DNA of 64,000 nt from Metabacillus bambusae (GCF_017497975.1 NZ_JAGDEL010000018.1:62001-126000); one strand, 5' to 3'. Counted from the stretch's first letter, positions 29,304-38,598 are shown. The notes: a model not told the origin generated them from the letters alone. Translations and numbers: made by a program.

Positions 29304-30860
29304 TTACTCCCCTCTAGTAGCTAAGTGCATAATTTTTTCCTGTGTAGCTTCTTCTCTTGAAAGTTCTCCTGTTAATCTTCCTTCGCACATGACAAGGATT
29401 CGATCGCTAACCCCTAGAACTTCTGGTAGCTCAGAAGAAATCATTAATACGGCTAAACCTTCATCTGCAAGCTTTGAGACAATTTTGTGGATTTCAGTCT
29501 TTGCACCAATATCAACACCCCGAGTTGGTTCATCAAGGAGTAAAACCTTTGGTGAAATGGATAACCATTTAGCGATGACTACTTTTTGTTGATTACCACC
29601 GCTTAGGTTTGAGACCTGCTGTTCGGGAGAGGCAATTTTAATATTTAGTTCTTGGATAAACTGGTCGGCACTAGCATTAACCTGTTTCCAATTAACAATT
29701 CCTGACTTGGAATGCTTTTTCAATTCGGCCATTAAAAGATTTTCCTTTACTGACATCGACAAGAATAAACCTTGTTCCTTCCGACTTTCAGGAACATGGG
29801 CAATCCCATTTGCCATCGCATCAATTGGTGATTTTATGTTTACAAGCTTTCCGTCAACATATATTTCTCCATTTTTCAATGCCGATACACCAAATAGCGC
29901 CCTAACCAGCTCTGTTCTACCTGCACCTACAAGTCCTGCTAAACCAACAATTTCACCAGGATAAATTTTGAACGAGACATCCTTTACTATGGTATTGTCA
30001 GAAACATTTTTCAGCTCAAGAACTGGGGTAGCTCCATAAGAGAGTGGTGCCCTTGATGCCTTCGTTCGATTAAATAAATCTTTTAAATCACGACCTACCA
30101 TTAGCTTTACGAGGTGTTCGGGATTTGTCTCTTCAATCGGTCCGCTTGAAATCCATTCACCATCTCGTAATACAGTGTATCGATTAGAAATCTTAAAAAT
30201 TTCGTCCATCCTATGAGAAATATATACGATTGCAACTCCTTGTTTTTTTAAATCGGCAATAATTTGAAACAGCTTCGAAATCTCTTTATCTGTTAGTGAA
30301 GCTGTTGGTTCATCCATAATTAGAACCTCTGCCTTAAAGGATAACGCTCGTGCGATCTCGACCATTTGTTGTTGTGCAACACTTAAGGTTGAAACGAGTT
30401 GACGAGGATTTAGATTAGAACCCATCGAATCTAATACCGTTTGTGCACGTTCATGTACCTCATCCCATTTGACCATTCCTAGTCGGTTTCTCGGAAAAGT
30501 TGAACCCATTAAGATATTTTCACTAATTGTTAGATTAGGAGAGAGATTTAACTCCTGGTGGATCACACTTATTCCTCTATTCCTTGCATCAACAGGATCC
30601 TTCCAAGAGATAGGTTGACCTTTTAAATAGATGGTCCCACCATCATGATCAGGCGTATAGATCCCTGCAAGAATTTTCATAAACGTTGATTTCCCAGCAC
30701 CGTTCTCACCCATTAATGCGTGTACTTCACCTGGGTAAAGCTCCATTTTCACATTGTTTAATACCTTTACTCCTGAGAATGTTTTACTTATCCCCTCCAT
30801 GTTCAGTACCGGCATTTTTAGCGAGTGTTGTTTTTTTATTACCTTTTCTTTAATAGCCAT
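29304..30860 (-). CDS. Sugar ABC transporter ATP-binding protein (RbsA-type, double ATPase)
   Basis: 518 residues with two ABC domains. The first has Walker A GENGAGKSTFMKIL, signature-like LSVAQQQMVEIARAL and Walker B VLIMDEPTASL; the second has the degenerate loop GLVGAGRTELVRALFG typical of RbsA, signature LSGGNQQKVVIAKWL and LLLDEPTRGVD. It energises import by the adjacent permease. Seven-base gap to the permease gene; GGGGTG precedes the start at ten bases. Confidence 0.93.
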   Translation of the reverse strand: MAIKEKVIKKQHSLKMPVLNMEGISKTFSGVKVLNNVKMELYPGEVHALMGENGAGKSTFMKILAGIYTPDHDGGTIYLKGQPISWKDPVDARNRGISVIHQELNLSPNLTISENILMGSTFPRNRLGMVKWDEVHERAQTVLDSMGSNLNPRQLVSTLSVAQQQMVEIARALSFKAEVLIMDEPTASLTDKEISKLFQIIADLKKQGVAIVYISHRMDEIFKISNRYTVLRDGEWISSGPIEETNPEHLVKLMVGRDLKDLFNRTKASRAPLSYGATPVLELKNVSDNTIVKDVSFKIYPGEIVGLAGLVGAGRTELVRALFGVSALKNGEIYVDGKLVNIKSPIDAMANGIAHVPESRKEQGLFLSMSVKENLLMAELKKHSKSGIVNWKQVNASADQFIQELNIKIASPEQQVSNLSGGNQQKVVIAKWLSISPKVLLLDEPTRGVDIGAKTEIHKIVSKLADEGLAVLMISSELPEVLGVSDRILVMCEGRLTGELSREEATQEKIMHLATRGE

Positions 30861-30881
30861 ATATTAATCACACCCCTTGTT

Positions 30882-30910
30882 AGGGACTGTCCCCACAGGG
30901 GACTGTCCCT
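30882..30910 (-). repeat. Intercistronic palindrome between binding-protein and ATPase genes
   Basis: AGGGACTGTCCCC-ACA-GGGGACTGTCCCT pairs over its length, and each arm is itself near-palindromic. There is no T run, so it more likely stabilises the upstream mRNA, favouring the binding protein, than stops transcription fully. Confidence 0.6.
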
Positions 30911-30923
30911 TTGATTTAAAGGC

Positions 30924-31895
30924 TTACCACCCCTGATAAGATTCTAATGTATCCTGAGTGACAAGCTCGACAGGTACTTTAATAAGCTCTTCAACGTCTT
31001 CCCCATTTTTCACTTTCATGCCAATTTCAACTGCCTTTTTCACCATTTCGCTAGGTGATTGAGCTGAAGTCGCCATGATCGAGCTTCCTTCCTTTGCCAT
31101 TGCATCAGCAGCTTCGGGAGCACCATCGACACCTACCACGAAAAACTCATCTTTACGTCCGGCTTGCTCTTGAGCAATTTCTACCCCGATTGCTTCAGGG
31201 TCATTAATTGCAAAAACAGCGTCAATTGATCCAGAAGGATTCGCTTGTAAAATACTTTCCATAACAGTTAATGCTTTTTCACGGTTCCCCTCACCATTTT
31301 GCTTCGCAACTACTTTAATTCCAGAATCTTTAATGACATCCTCAAATCCTTGAATACGGTCGGCAACGGCAGAAACTGGAGGTCCATCAATAATGACAAT
31401 GTCGCCTTTTCCATTTAATTGTTCAACAACATATTCACCTGCAAGTTTACCAGCTTGGTAGTTATCTGAAGTTACTGTTGCATCAACGCCACCTTCAGCA
31501 TTTGTATCAACTGCGATGACTGGTATTCCCGCTCCCTTTGCTTGTTGAACAGCGGCAGCAATCCCCTTTGTATCAACAGCATTTAATAAAATGACATCTA
31601 CCTCTTTCGTAATAAAGTCTTCAATTTGCGAGGTTTGTTTTGCAAGATCATATTCAGCGCTTTCAACAAGAACCTCAGCACCTAATTCCTTCCCTGCTTC
31701 CTCTGCACCTTTTCCCATTGCAACGAAAAATGGATTTGCTAAAGTACCTACTGTTAAGCCGATTTTTAACTGATCGTCACTTTTTGCCTCCCCGGTGCCT
31801 TCGTTTGAAGTTTCACTTGCACTACTACATGCTGACATTAAGGCCATTACAATTATTGACACTAGCACTAATAAGGTTTTTACATTCTTTTTCAT
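30924..31895 (-). CDS. Sugar ABC transporter substrate-binding lipoprotein (RbsB-type)
   Basis: 323 residues. Lipoprotein signal MKKNVKTLLVLVSIIVMALMSAC with cysteine at 23 for Lgt. The periplasmic-binding-protein type I fold is clear: KIGLTVGTLANPFFVAMGKGAEE, VDVILLNAVDTKG, GIPVIAVDTNAEGG, VFAINDPEAIGV. Ribose-type family; aldopentose, inositol or other sugars cannot be separated by eye. GGGGG precedes the start, and a promoter plus cre site lie directly upstream, so the importer is under catabolite control. Confidence 0.92.
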   Translation of the reverse strand: MKKNVKTLLVLVSIIVMALMSACSSASETSNEGTGEAKSDDQLKIGLTVGTLANPFFVAMGKGAEEAGKELGAEVLVESAEYDLAKQTSQIEDFITKEVDVILLNAVDTKGIAAAVQQAKGAGIPVIAVDTNAEGGVDATVTSDNYQAGKLAGEYVVEQLNGKGDIVIIDGPPVSAVADRIQGFEDVIKDSGIKVVAKQNGEGNREKALTVMESILQANPSGSIDAVFAINDPEAIGVEIAQEQAGRKDEFFVVGVDGAPEAADAMAKEGSSIMATSAQSPSEMVKKAVEIGMKVKNGEDVEELIKVPVELVTQDTLESYQGW

Positions 31896-31921
31896 TTGTG
31901 TGCCCCCTAGAAAATTAATAA

Positions 31922-31951
31922 ATTATAATACCGTTTTTTAACGAACTACAA
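31922..31951 (-). promoter_or_regulatory. Promoter of the sugar importer operon
   Basis: On the minus strand TTGTAG, 18-base spacer, TATAAT, 27 bases before the lipoprotein start codon. Confidence 0.7.
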
Positions 31952-31967
31952 CATTGGTATTCTTTTT

Positions 31968-31981
31968 TGTTAACGCTTACA
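31968..31981. promoter_or_regulatory. cre site (CcpA)
   Basis: TGTTAACGCTTACA fits every fixed position of TGWNANCGNTNWCA. It is 17 bases upstream of the -35. A second related site, GTAACGCTTACA, lies at 32051-32062. Confidence 0.75.
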
Positions 31982-31994
31982 AAACTATAACTAT

Positions 31995-32380
31995 ATCACC
32001 TCCTTAAATTGTTCAATTATGATTCAATTTAAAATGGCCTTGAGTTTTCAGTAACGCTTACAATACTTTCCACTAAATGAACTAACTTGATTATTATTGG
32101 CTGATTTAAAGTTATTCTCGCTGACTATTGACTGCTTTTGATTGATTTTGATTATATTATGCTCATTTACAATTGTCAACATATTAGGAAATTTAAGTAA
32201 ATTATTTAAGAATATTAAATTTCAGCTTTTACTACTAGTACAAAACCTGTGCTTTATTAAGAATTTTTGAGCATTCATTCTTCAAATTCTGAAAAAACAA
32301 TTTTTCAACATATTTAATTTTGTGATATTAACTATGTAAAAAGAAATTTTTTTTTCGGAAAAGTTGAATAATGAAGGCAA
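31995..32380. other. Intergenic, AT-rich, with an orphan ribosome site
   Basis: No gene seen. Holds a perfect minus-strand AAGGAGGTGAT at 31995-32005 without a following reading frame, the second cre-like site, and AT-rich sequence. Confidence 0.4.
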
Positions 32381-32382
32381 AA

Positions 32383-32434
32383 TAAAAAGAGCTTTAACCC
32401 CCTTCTGTCTATCAGAAGACAGATGAGCCAGCTC
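32383..32434 (-). terminator. Terminator of the DeoR gene
   Basis: On the minus strand GAGCT ... AGCTC closing an inner CTGTCT/AGACAG stem, followed by TTTTTATTTT. Confidence 0.65.
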
Positions 32435-32448
32435 CAAATTTAAACGAT

Positions 32449-33210
32449 TTATGTATTTTCAAAAGCTACATTGTATATTTCCACTTTCTCCTTATACTTG
32501 TCCAGGATTATTGACTCCTCTTCATTTGTAATAATTTTAGCTTGATGTAGATCAGCAAATTTAGAAAAAGATACTTCTCCAAATTTCGTATGATCTGTAA
32601 GGATAAACGGTTCACGAGAGAGGGCGATAGCCTTTGCTTTCAGTTGTGCTTCTTCAGGATCAGGAGTAGTAAAGCCTAGTTCATAGTGGATTGCATTTGT
32701 TCCAATAAAGCATTTATCAAAACGATAATTTTGAATACTTTCGTATGCATTGCTGCCAATCATCGCTCTTGTTACTTTTTTTACACTTCCTCCGATGATA
32801 TATGTATTTATATCCTTTTCTAATAATGCATCCAAATGGTCAATCCCATTTGTAACCACAACAATGTTCTTTCCTTCTAAATACTGGATCATTTGGTAGG
32901 TTGTTGTCCCTGCATCTAGGTATACACAGTCTCCATCTTCAATTAGCTTAGCTGCATATTTTGCTATCATGTTTTTTTCTTTTAAATTTTGAGTTGATTT
33001 TTCAACCATGCTTGGTTCTTCACGTTTTCTTTGTAACAGTGAAGCACCGCCATGTACGCGTTTTAAATAGTTCTGCTTTTCTAATTGATCCAAGTCACGC
33101 CTCAAAGTGGATTCTGAGCTCTTTGTTAACTCTACTAAATCATGAATCTTCACATTTTCTTTTTCTTTTAATAGCTCTAATATCAAACGATGACGCTCAG
33201 TTATAAGCAA
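32449..33210 (-). CDS. DeoR/GlpR family transcriptional regulator
   Basis: 253-residue sugar-operon repressor. N-terminal helix-turn-helix LITERHRLILELLKEKENVKIHDLV, TKSSESTLRRDLDQLEKQNYLKRVHGGA; C-terminal DeoR sensor domain with YLDAGTTTYQMIQYL, VVTNGIDHL, FIGTNAI and ILTDHTKFGE, where a sugar phosphate binds. No ATG fits: TTG at 33210 is six bases after GGGGAG and gives the usual start. It lies upstream of, and in the same direction as, the importer and is its likely regulator, with a terminator in between. Confidence 0.85.
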   Translation of the reverse strand: MLITERHRLILELLKEKENVKIHDLVELTKSSESTLRRDLDQLEKQNYLKRVHGGASLLQRKREEPSMVEKSTQNLKEKNMIAKYAAKLIEDGDCVYLDAGTTTYQMIQYLEGKNIVVVTNGIDHLDALLEKDINTYIIGGSVKKVTRAMIGSNAYESIQNYRFDKCFIGTNAIHYELGFTTPDPEEAQLKAKAIALSREPFILTDHTKFGEVSFSKFADLHQAKIITNEEESIILDKYKEKVEIYNVAFENT

Positions 33211-33369
33211 AAAAACTCCCCCAAACACATGTTAGTTATCTTTTTAGTTTAGTATAGTATAGAAATTCGTAAAAATCAGCCTATGGCAAATAAGAGGTTC
33301 TTCAAAAGATAGAAGGAATTTCTCGAATTTCATTTTTCTTAGCTAAACAGAATCCTCTAAAATTGCCCA

Positions 33370-33394
33370 TAAAAAAAAGCAGTGATTAACTGCC
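33370..33394 (-). terminator. Terminator of the DUF47 gene
   Basis: On the minus strand GCAGT-TAATC-ACTGC followed by eight T. Confidence 0.7.
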
Positions 33395-33410
33395 TTAAAA
33401 AGGATTGTAC

Positions 33411-34034
33411 TTATGCATTTTTCATGATGATCGTATCAAGTGTTTTGGCAAATTTACAGCAATCATTCACTATATCTTCAAGAGATTCGTATATTTCTTT
33501 GTATTGAATGATCATAATTGGGTCTTTCATGGTTGCAAATAAATTTTTAATCGACATTCTCAAAAGATTATTCGTATCTGACTCTAGTTCCTTGATTTTT
33601 AAAGAATACGGTGTGATGGAAAGTAGCTTTTTCCTTGATAAAAGATTGACAGCACTTGAGATTTCAATTGAGCAGTCATGAATTTTTTGAGAAAATTTCT
33701 TCATATGCTCTGTAGTTTTTGTAACAGAATACATTTCTAATAGACCAGCAGTATGCTCCATCCCATCTAATACATCGTCCAAGTATACCGCTAATTGTAA
33801 GAGATCTTCTCGCTCAATTGAAGTAATATAGGTATGGCTTAATTCTTTCGTAATTGTTTCTACATATTTATCTCCATTAACTTCATACTCTTTTATTGTT
33901 TTTAATAAGAGCTGTAGTCCTTGATTACTTGAAATATCTTGTGCCAAAAAAAACGTTGTTGCACTTTGTAAGTTATCTGTCATTTGTAATAGTAAGCTTG
34001 AAAATTTATCCTTCTTACCCCTTGAAAAAAACAT
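33411..34034 (-). CDS. DUF47 family protein (PhoU-like, Pit accessory)
   Basis: 207-residue all-helical protein of the DUF47/YkaA group: GKKDKFSSLLLQMTDNLQSATTFF at the N terminus and VYLDDVLDGMEHTAGLLEMY in the middle, the metal-contacting helix pattern of PhoU relatives. Such proteins are usually encoded with a Pit-type low-affinity phosphate transporter, but none is adjacent here. A Spo0A-box word lies 157 bases upstream. Ribosome site GGGGG. Confidence 0.8.
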   Translation of the reverse strand: MFFSRGKKDKFSSLLLQMTDNLQSATTFFLAQDISSNQGLQLLLKTIKEYEVNGDKYVETITKELSHTYITSIEREDLLQLAVYLDDVLDGMEHTAGLLEMYSVTKTTEHMKKFSQKIHDCSIEISSAVNLLSRKKLLSITPYSLKIKELESDTNNLLRMSIKNLFATMKDPIMIIQYKEIYESLEDIVNDCCKFAKTLDTIIMKNA

Positions 34035-34331
34035 AATCCTTTTCCCCCATTGAAACCAAAAAAATTAGAAAAACGTTGCTTCTTGCAAGAAATGGAAAAA
34101 ACCTTAGTTTTACGTATAGTAACTAAAATTCAATTCACATTCTTAACGAATTATATATAATTTTGACGAGTTTTGATAGATTTTGTCGAAATATTTACAA
34201 AAAGTTTACAATACACCATGTCATTGTTATGAAGAAATATAATAACATGAAGTATGAATAATTGCACATGAAAACGATTACTTTTTCTAATATAAAAAAG
34301 ATCTGGCTAACGAAAACCAGACCCTACATTC
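34035..34331. other. Intergenic with a Spo0A-box word
   Basis: AT-rich promoter region of the DUF47 gene. TTTTGTCGAA at 34191-34200 is a close fit to the 0A box (TTTGTCGAA). AAAGATCTGGCTAACGAAAACCAGACC at 34298-34323 forms a hairpin (CTGG/CCAG) that may end the RND gene transcript. Confidence 0.45.
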
Positions 34332-37300
34332 TTATTCTTCTTCAACTAATGATTTTTTACGACGAAGCTTACTCAATAACTCATAAACAATTGGCACCAT
34401 GACAAGCGTTAAAAGTGTAGAGCTTGTAAGACCACCAATAACAGTTACACCAAGTCCCTTCGAAATAATCCCACTTCCTTCAAGACCTAATGCTAAAGGA
34501 ATTAATGCACCGATTGTAGCAATTGCTGTCATTAGAATTGGACGGAGACGAGTAGTTCCGGCTTCTAATAATGCCTCACGCGTACTAAGTCCTTCTTTCT
34601 CTTTATGGATTACTCGGTCAATTAGTACAATGGCATTCGTTACAACGATACCGATAAGCATTAATGCACCAATCATCGCATTTACACTTAACGTTTCCCC
34701 TGCAATTAACAGTCCAACTAATGCACCAATGACCGTGAACGGTAACGAGAACAGAATCGCAAAAGGTGCCAAACCTCCGCCAAATGTAATAACTAGAATG
34801 AAATACACGATCGCGATTGCTGCTAACATTGCTAAACCTAGCTGTGTAAACGATTCTTGAATATCTTCGGTTACTCCACCCATGTTAATTTCAATTGAGG
34901 ACGGAACATCGATATCCTTAACCTCAGCTTGAACATCTGCTGATACTTTAGCTACATCATCTGTCTTAATTTCTCCGGAAACTTGAACATAGATTTTCCC
35001 ATCACGTCTTGTGACCGTATTAGAGGTTTCGCCTTCTTTCACCTCAACAACATCGCCAATCTTCACTTCTTTTCCAAGTGGTGATTGAATCGTTTTATCT
35101 GTTAGGTCATCTATTGTGCTATATTCTTCCTCTTCTACTTGAAGATAAACATTTAATTCTTCTCCATCCTTTTCAACCTTTGTTAAAACAGGACGTTCTC
35201 TAGTTGGACTTAGCTCCATGCCAATTTGTGCGGCAGATAATCCAAGCTTGCTTAACTCTTCATGATTTGCAACAAACGTATATTCATCATACGTTTCTGA
35301 CATACTTGATTCGACATTCTTTAATGAATCATTGCTCTCCATGATTTCTTGTACTTCATTTACAATTGGCTCGATGTCTTCCATGTTGTTTCCATATACA
35401 TACATCGTAATGGCATTACTTGCTCCAGTCGAAGTGAAATCTTGTGAAGCCCACTCTCCTCCACCCGTTGCAGTAGCCTTTAAGTCTTCCATTACCTTTT
35501 CTTTCTCTTCAGTAAAGTTTTCCGTATCATCCTCATATTCAACGAAAAAGATCGCACTATTTGTATCACCAGGATTCATAGGATTTTCACTTCCTAATGA
35601 ATATTGGACAGTTTTTACATTTTCTCGATCCATAAAGAAGCTTTCGGCAATTTCTGTCTGTTTTTCGGCCTGTTCTCTCGTTTCACCTGGTTCAGGTTTA
35701 TACGTAACCATCATCATTTTTTCTTCTTCAGATGATATGAAACTCACCCCAATAATTGGAACAAGGAACAGACTACCAACTAACATTAAAATAGCAATCG
35801 ATGACGTAATTACTTTATGGTTTAATGTCCAATTTAAAATACTGCGATACACTCCAGTGAATTTACCTGGTTTATGTTCATCATGCTTAATCTTCTTGCT
35901 TTCTCCGTAAAGGCTTTTCTTAAATAAACTGTGTGCCATCATTGGAACAATTGTAATAGCAACTAACAATGATGCTAAAAGTGAAAATACGATCGTTAAG
36001 GCAAAAGGTAAGAATAATTCACCAATCATTCCTTTAACAAGTGCTAATGGCAGGAATACTGCAATCGTCACGACTGTTGAGGACATAATCGGCATGAACA
36101 TTTCCTTCGTTGCTTCACGTACCAAAGCTTTTCCTTTAAGAACCTCTCCTTTAAGAGACATTCTTCGATAGATATTTTCGATTACAACAATGGAGTCATC
36201 AACGACACGGCCAATAGCTACAGTCATTGCTCCTAATGTCATCATGTTTAGTGTAATATCCATTTGATTTAACAGGATAACCGCTATTAACAATGATAAC
36301 GGAATTGAGATGATTGAAATCAATGTTGATTTAATATCTCTTAAAAAGATGAGAATAATCACTACGGCGAAGAGTGCACCAAACAATGCTTTACTTAACA
36401 TTGTGCTAACAGACTCTTCAATTGGAGTAGCTTGATCAAGTGTATACACAATATCTAAGCCTTTTATTTCATCCTCAAACTCAGATAATTCTGCTCCCAC
36501 TTCTTTTGCTACATCTACTGTATTCGCATCTGTTGCTTTTACAATTTGGATACCAATTGCTTCTTTCCCATTTGTTCTCGAAATGGATTCTGCTTTACCA
36601 ACTAAATTAATTTCAGCAATCTCAGAAAGCTTTACTGTTGGTAGCTCAATTGCTTGTGCTGCTGGAGAAGCTTGCTCCTGACCAGCAGCATCATTCCCTA
36701 CATTTGACTGACCAGTCATACTTGGAACTTGTTCCCCCATTGTAGCTTGCCCAGCTCCTTGAGTTGCTGGTGAAACAGGTATTTCTAGATTTTTCAGATC
36801 TTCTAAGCTCGTAATATTACCATCTACTACAACTGATTTCTCTGTATCATCTAATGTGTATAGGCCCAGCGGAAAATTAACGTCAGCTCCTTTAATAAGG
36901 TTTTGAACAGTTTCCTCATTAAGGCCATACTCCTGCATTTTTTCATCATTGAAGATAAATTCTACTTCCTCTACTTGCTGACCTGATATTTGAACAGAAG
37001 ATACCCCGTCAACTCCTTTTAATGCAGGAAGGATGCGGTCTTCAACGATCGTCGTAAGCTCAGCTAGTGATTGCTCATCATTTGCAATACTTAATGCTAG
37101 GATAGGAAAGGCATTTAAGCTAAGTCGTGAAACTTCAGGCTCATTAGCACCTTCTGGTAATTCAATATCCGCTAAAGCTTCATTTAATTCATCTTCTGCT
37201 TCATCCATATTCTTTTCAAATCCATATTCTACTTGAATGGATGATGCATTTTGCAAGGAGTTTGAGCTTACCACATTAACTCCATTAAGATTTTGAACGA

Positions 37301-37511
37301 CTTGCTCAATTGGTACTGATACGTTATCCGCAACCTCTTTAGGTGTTGCTCCCGGATACACTGTTGTAACTGATATTATAGGAGTGTTAATATTAGGTAT
37401 CGTTTCCAGCTTCATATTTAACCCCGAATACAGTCCGGCTACAGTGATAATAATCGTTAATAGCCATACAGCAAACTTGTTTCTTAAGACAAAATTAATT
37501 ATGCTATTCAT
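34332..37511 (-). CDS. RND family exporter (SwrC/AcrB-type)
   Basis: 1059 residues, the size of B. subtilis SwrC, with twelve helices in the RND layout and duplicated halves. The proton-relay pair is in AIGRVVDDSIVVIENIYRR (Asp438-439). SwrC exports surfactin and allows swarming; other members export drugs or lipids. Residues about 247-288 form a Gln/Ala/Met/Gly-rich insertion in the first porter domain. ATG 37511 has GGGGG five bases upstream. Divergent from a TetR gene with palindromic sites between, so repressed by it. Confidence 0.9.
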   Translation of the reverse strand: MNSIINFVLRNKFAVWLLTIIITVAGLYSGLNMKLETIPNINTPIISVTTVYPGATPKEVADNVSVPIEQVVQNLNGVNVVSSNSLQNASSIQVEYGFEKNMDEAEDELNEALADIELPEGANEPEVSRLSLNAFPILALSIANDEQSLAELTTIVEDRILPALKGVDGVSSVQISGQQVEEVEFIFNDEKMQEYGLNEETVQNLIKGADVNFPLGLYTLDDTEKSVVVDGNITSLEDLKNLEIPVSPATQGAGQATMGEQVPSMTGQSNVGNDAAGQEQASPAAQAIELPTVKLSEIAEINLVGKAESISRTNGKEAIGIQIVKATDANTVDVAKEVGAELSEFEDEIKGLDIVYTLDQATPIEESVSTMLSKALFGALFAVVIILIFLRDIKSTLISIISIPLSLLIAVILLNQMDITLNMMTLGAMTVAIGRVVDDSIVVIENIYRRMSLKGEVLKGKALVREATKEMFMPIMSSTVVTIAVFLPLALVKGMIGELFLPFALTIVFSLLASLLVAITIVPMMAHSLFKKSLYGESKKIKHDEHKPGKFTGVYRSILNWTLNHKVITSSIAILMLVGSLFLVPIIGVSFISSEEEKMMMVTYKPEPGETREQAEKQTEIAESFFMDRENVKTVQYSLGSENPMNPGDTNSAIFFVEYEDDTENFTEEKEKVMEDLKATATGGGEWASQDFTSTGASNAITMYVYGNNMEDIEPIVNEVQEIMESNDSLKNVESSMSETYDEYTFVANHEELSKLGLSAAQIGMELSPTRERPVLTKVEKDGEELNVYLQVEEEEYSTIDDLTDKTIQSPLGKEVKIGDVVEVKEGETSNTVTRRDGKIYVQVSGEIKTDDVAKVSADVQAEVKDIDVPSSIEINMGGVTEDIQESFTQLGLAMLAAIAIVYFILVITFGGGLAPFAILFSLPFTVIGALVGLLIAGETLSVNAMIGALMLIGIVVTNAIVLIDRVIHKEKEGLSTREALLEAGTTRLRPILMTAIATIGALIPLALGLEGSGIISKGLGVTVIGGLTSSTLLTLVMVPIVYELLSKLRRKKSLVEEE

Positions 37512-37539
37512 GTTATCCCCCAATATATTGATTATCAAT

Positions 37540-37586
37540 TGACCAACGGGTCACAATATCTAATAATATAAATGACCAACTGGTCA
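37540..37586. promoter_or_regulatory. Paired TetR-type operators between RND and tetR genes
   Basis: TGACCAACGGGTCA (37540-37553) and the perfect palindromic ATGACCAACTGGTCAT (37572-37587) are 33 bases apart centre to centre, about three helical turns. A looser third copy, TGAACAAAAGGTCA, is at 37633-37646. The TetR protein next door is the evident ligand, by inference. Confidence 0.8.
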
Positions 37587-37699
37587 TAGTCAACGCTTCT
37601 GGAAATTATCAGACATTAATTTTTTGTAAATGTGAACAAAAGGTCATAATACTTTTAGCATATCCATTACTATTGCTAGAAACTCTTAAGGAGAAAAAG

Positions 37700-38548
37700 A
37701 TGAAGGAAAAGGAAAAGAAGATTATTGAAGCAGGGATTAGTCTTTTTGCTAGAAAAGGTTATTCTTCAACTTCAATCCAAGAAATCGTCGATGCTTGCGG
37801 TATTTCAAAGGGAGCATTTTATCTCTATTTCAAGTCGAAAGAGGCACTCTTACTTGCAGCTTTTAAATATCAATTTCAATCCATTCAATCAAAGCTAGAC
37901 GCATTGCCAATAAAAGATTTAACACCACGCGAAACATTTATTGCCCAGCTAGTGACACAGCTAGAAGAAATTCAAAAAAATAAAGAATTTATCATTATGC
38001 AAACTCGTGAACAAACGATTCCGATCAATTCAGAGGTCGAAGAATTTGTTAGAAAAATTAGTTCAGAGATCGGAAGTTTTTATCATACATCACTACTAAA
38101 TATTTACGGTACGAGCATCAACCGTTTTATTTATGACTTAAACATGATTCTCCAAGGTATTGTTCATTCCTATTTAAAGCTAATTATTTTTGATAAAGCT
38201 ACCATTGATTTACACAAATTAGCGAGTTTTATTCTTAATAGAATGGATGATCTTGCAGCTGGATTTACCAGTTCAAATGAAGAACCTATTTTAACAGCTG
38301 ATTGTATAGAAAAATTGTCTAAATTGTATCCAGAGTCTAGTAAGGAGGATATAGTAAGACAAATAAAACTTTCTAAGGACAAGATAGATAACGAGGATAT
38401 TATTGTCACTCTAGATGTTTTAGAGGCAGAAATCGAGATGGATTCGCCAAGAACTCCTGTCATACAAGGCATGTTAGGGAATTTAAGGGATGAGCCTGTT
38501 TTACATGACCTGAAAACACTAATCGAAAAGTTTTTCAAATTGAAGTAG
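37700..38548 (+). CDS. TetR/AcrR family transcriptional regulator
   Basis: 282 residues, longer than the usual 190-220. N-terminal TetR helix-turn-helix: KKIIEAGISLFARKGYSSTSIQEIVDACGISKGAFYLYFKSKEALL (6-51). A ligand domain follows, and then an extra acidic C-terminal stretch from about 200 (LSKLYPESSKEDIVRQIKLSKDK ...). ATG 37700 is seven bases after AAGGAG; nine codons upstream are not used. Controls the divergent RND exporter. Confidence 0.88.
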   Translation: MKEKEKKIIEAGISLFARKGYSSTSIQEIVDACGISKGAFYLYFKSKEALLLAAFKYQFQSIQSKLDALPIKDLTPRETFIAQLVTQLEEIQKNKEFIIMQTREQTIPINSEVEEFVRKISSEIGSFYHTSLLNIYGTSINRFIYDLNMILQGIVHSYLKLIIFDKATIDLHKLASFILNRMDDLAAGFTSSNEEPILTADCIEKLSKLYPESSKEDIVRQIKLSKDKIDNEDIIVTLDVLEAEIEMDSPRTPVIQGMLGNLRDEPVLHDLKTLIEKFFKLK

Positions 38549-38598
38549 CTACAAAAAGCATGTGATTGAGTGACTTCATTAATGAGGGATCTAAAATA

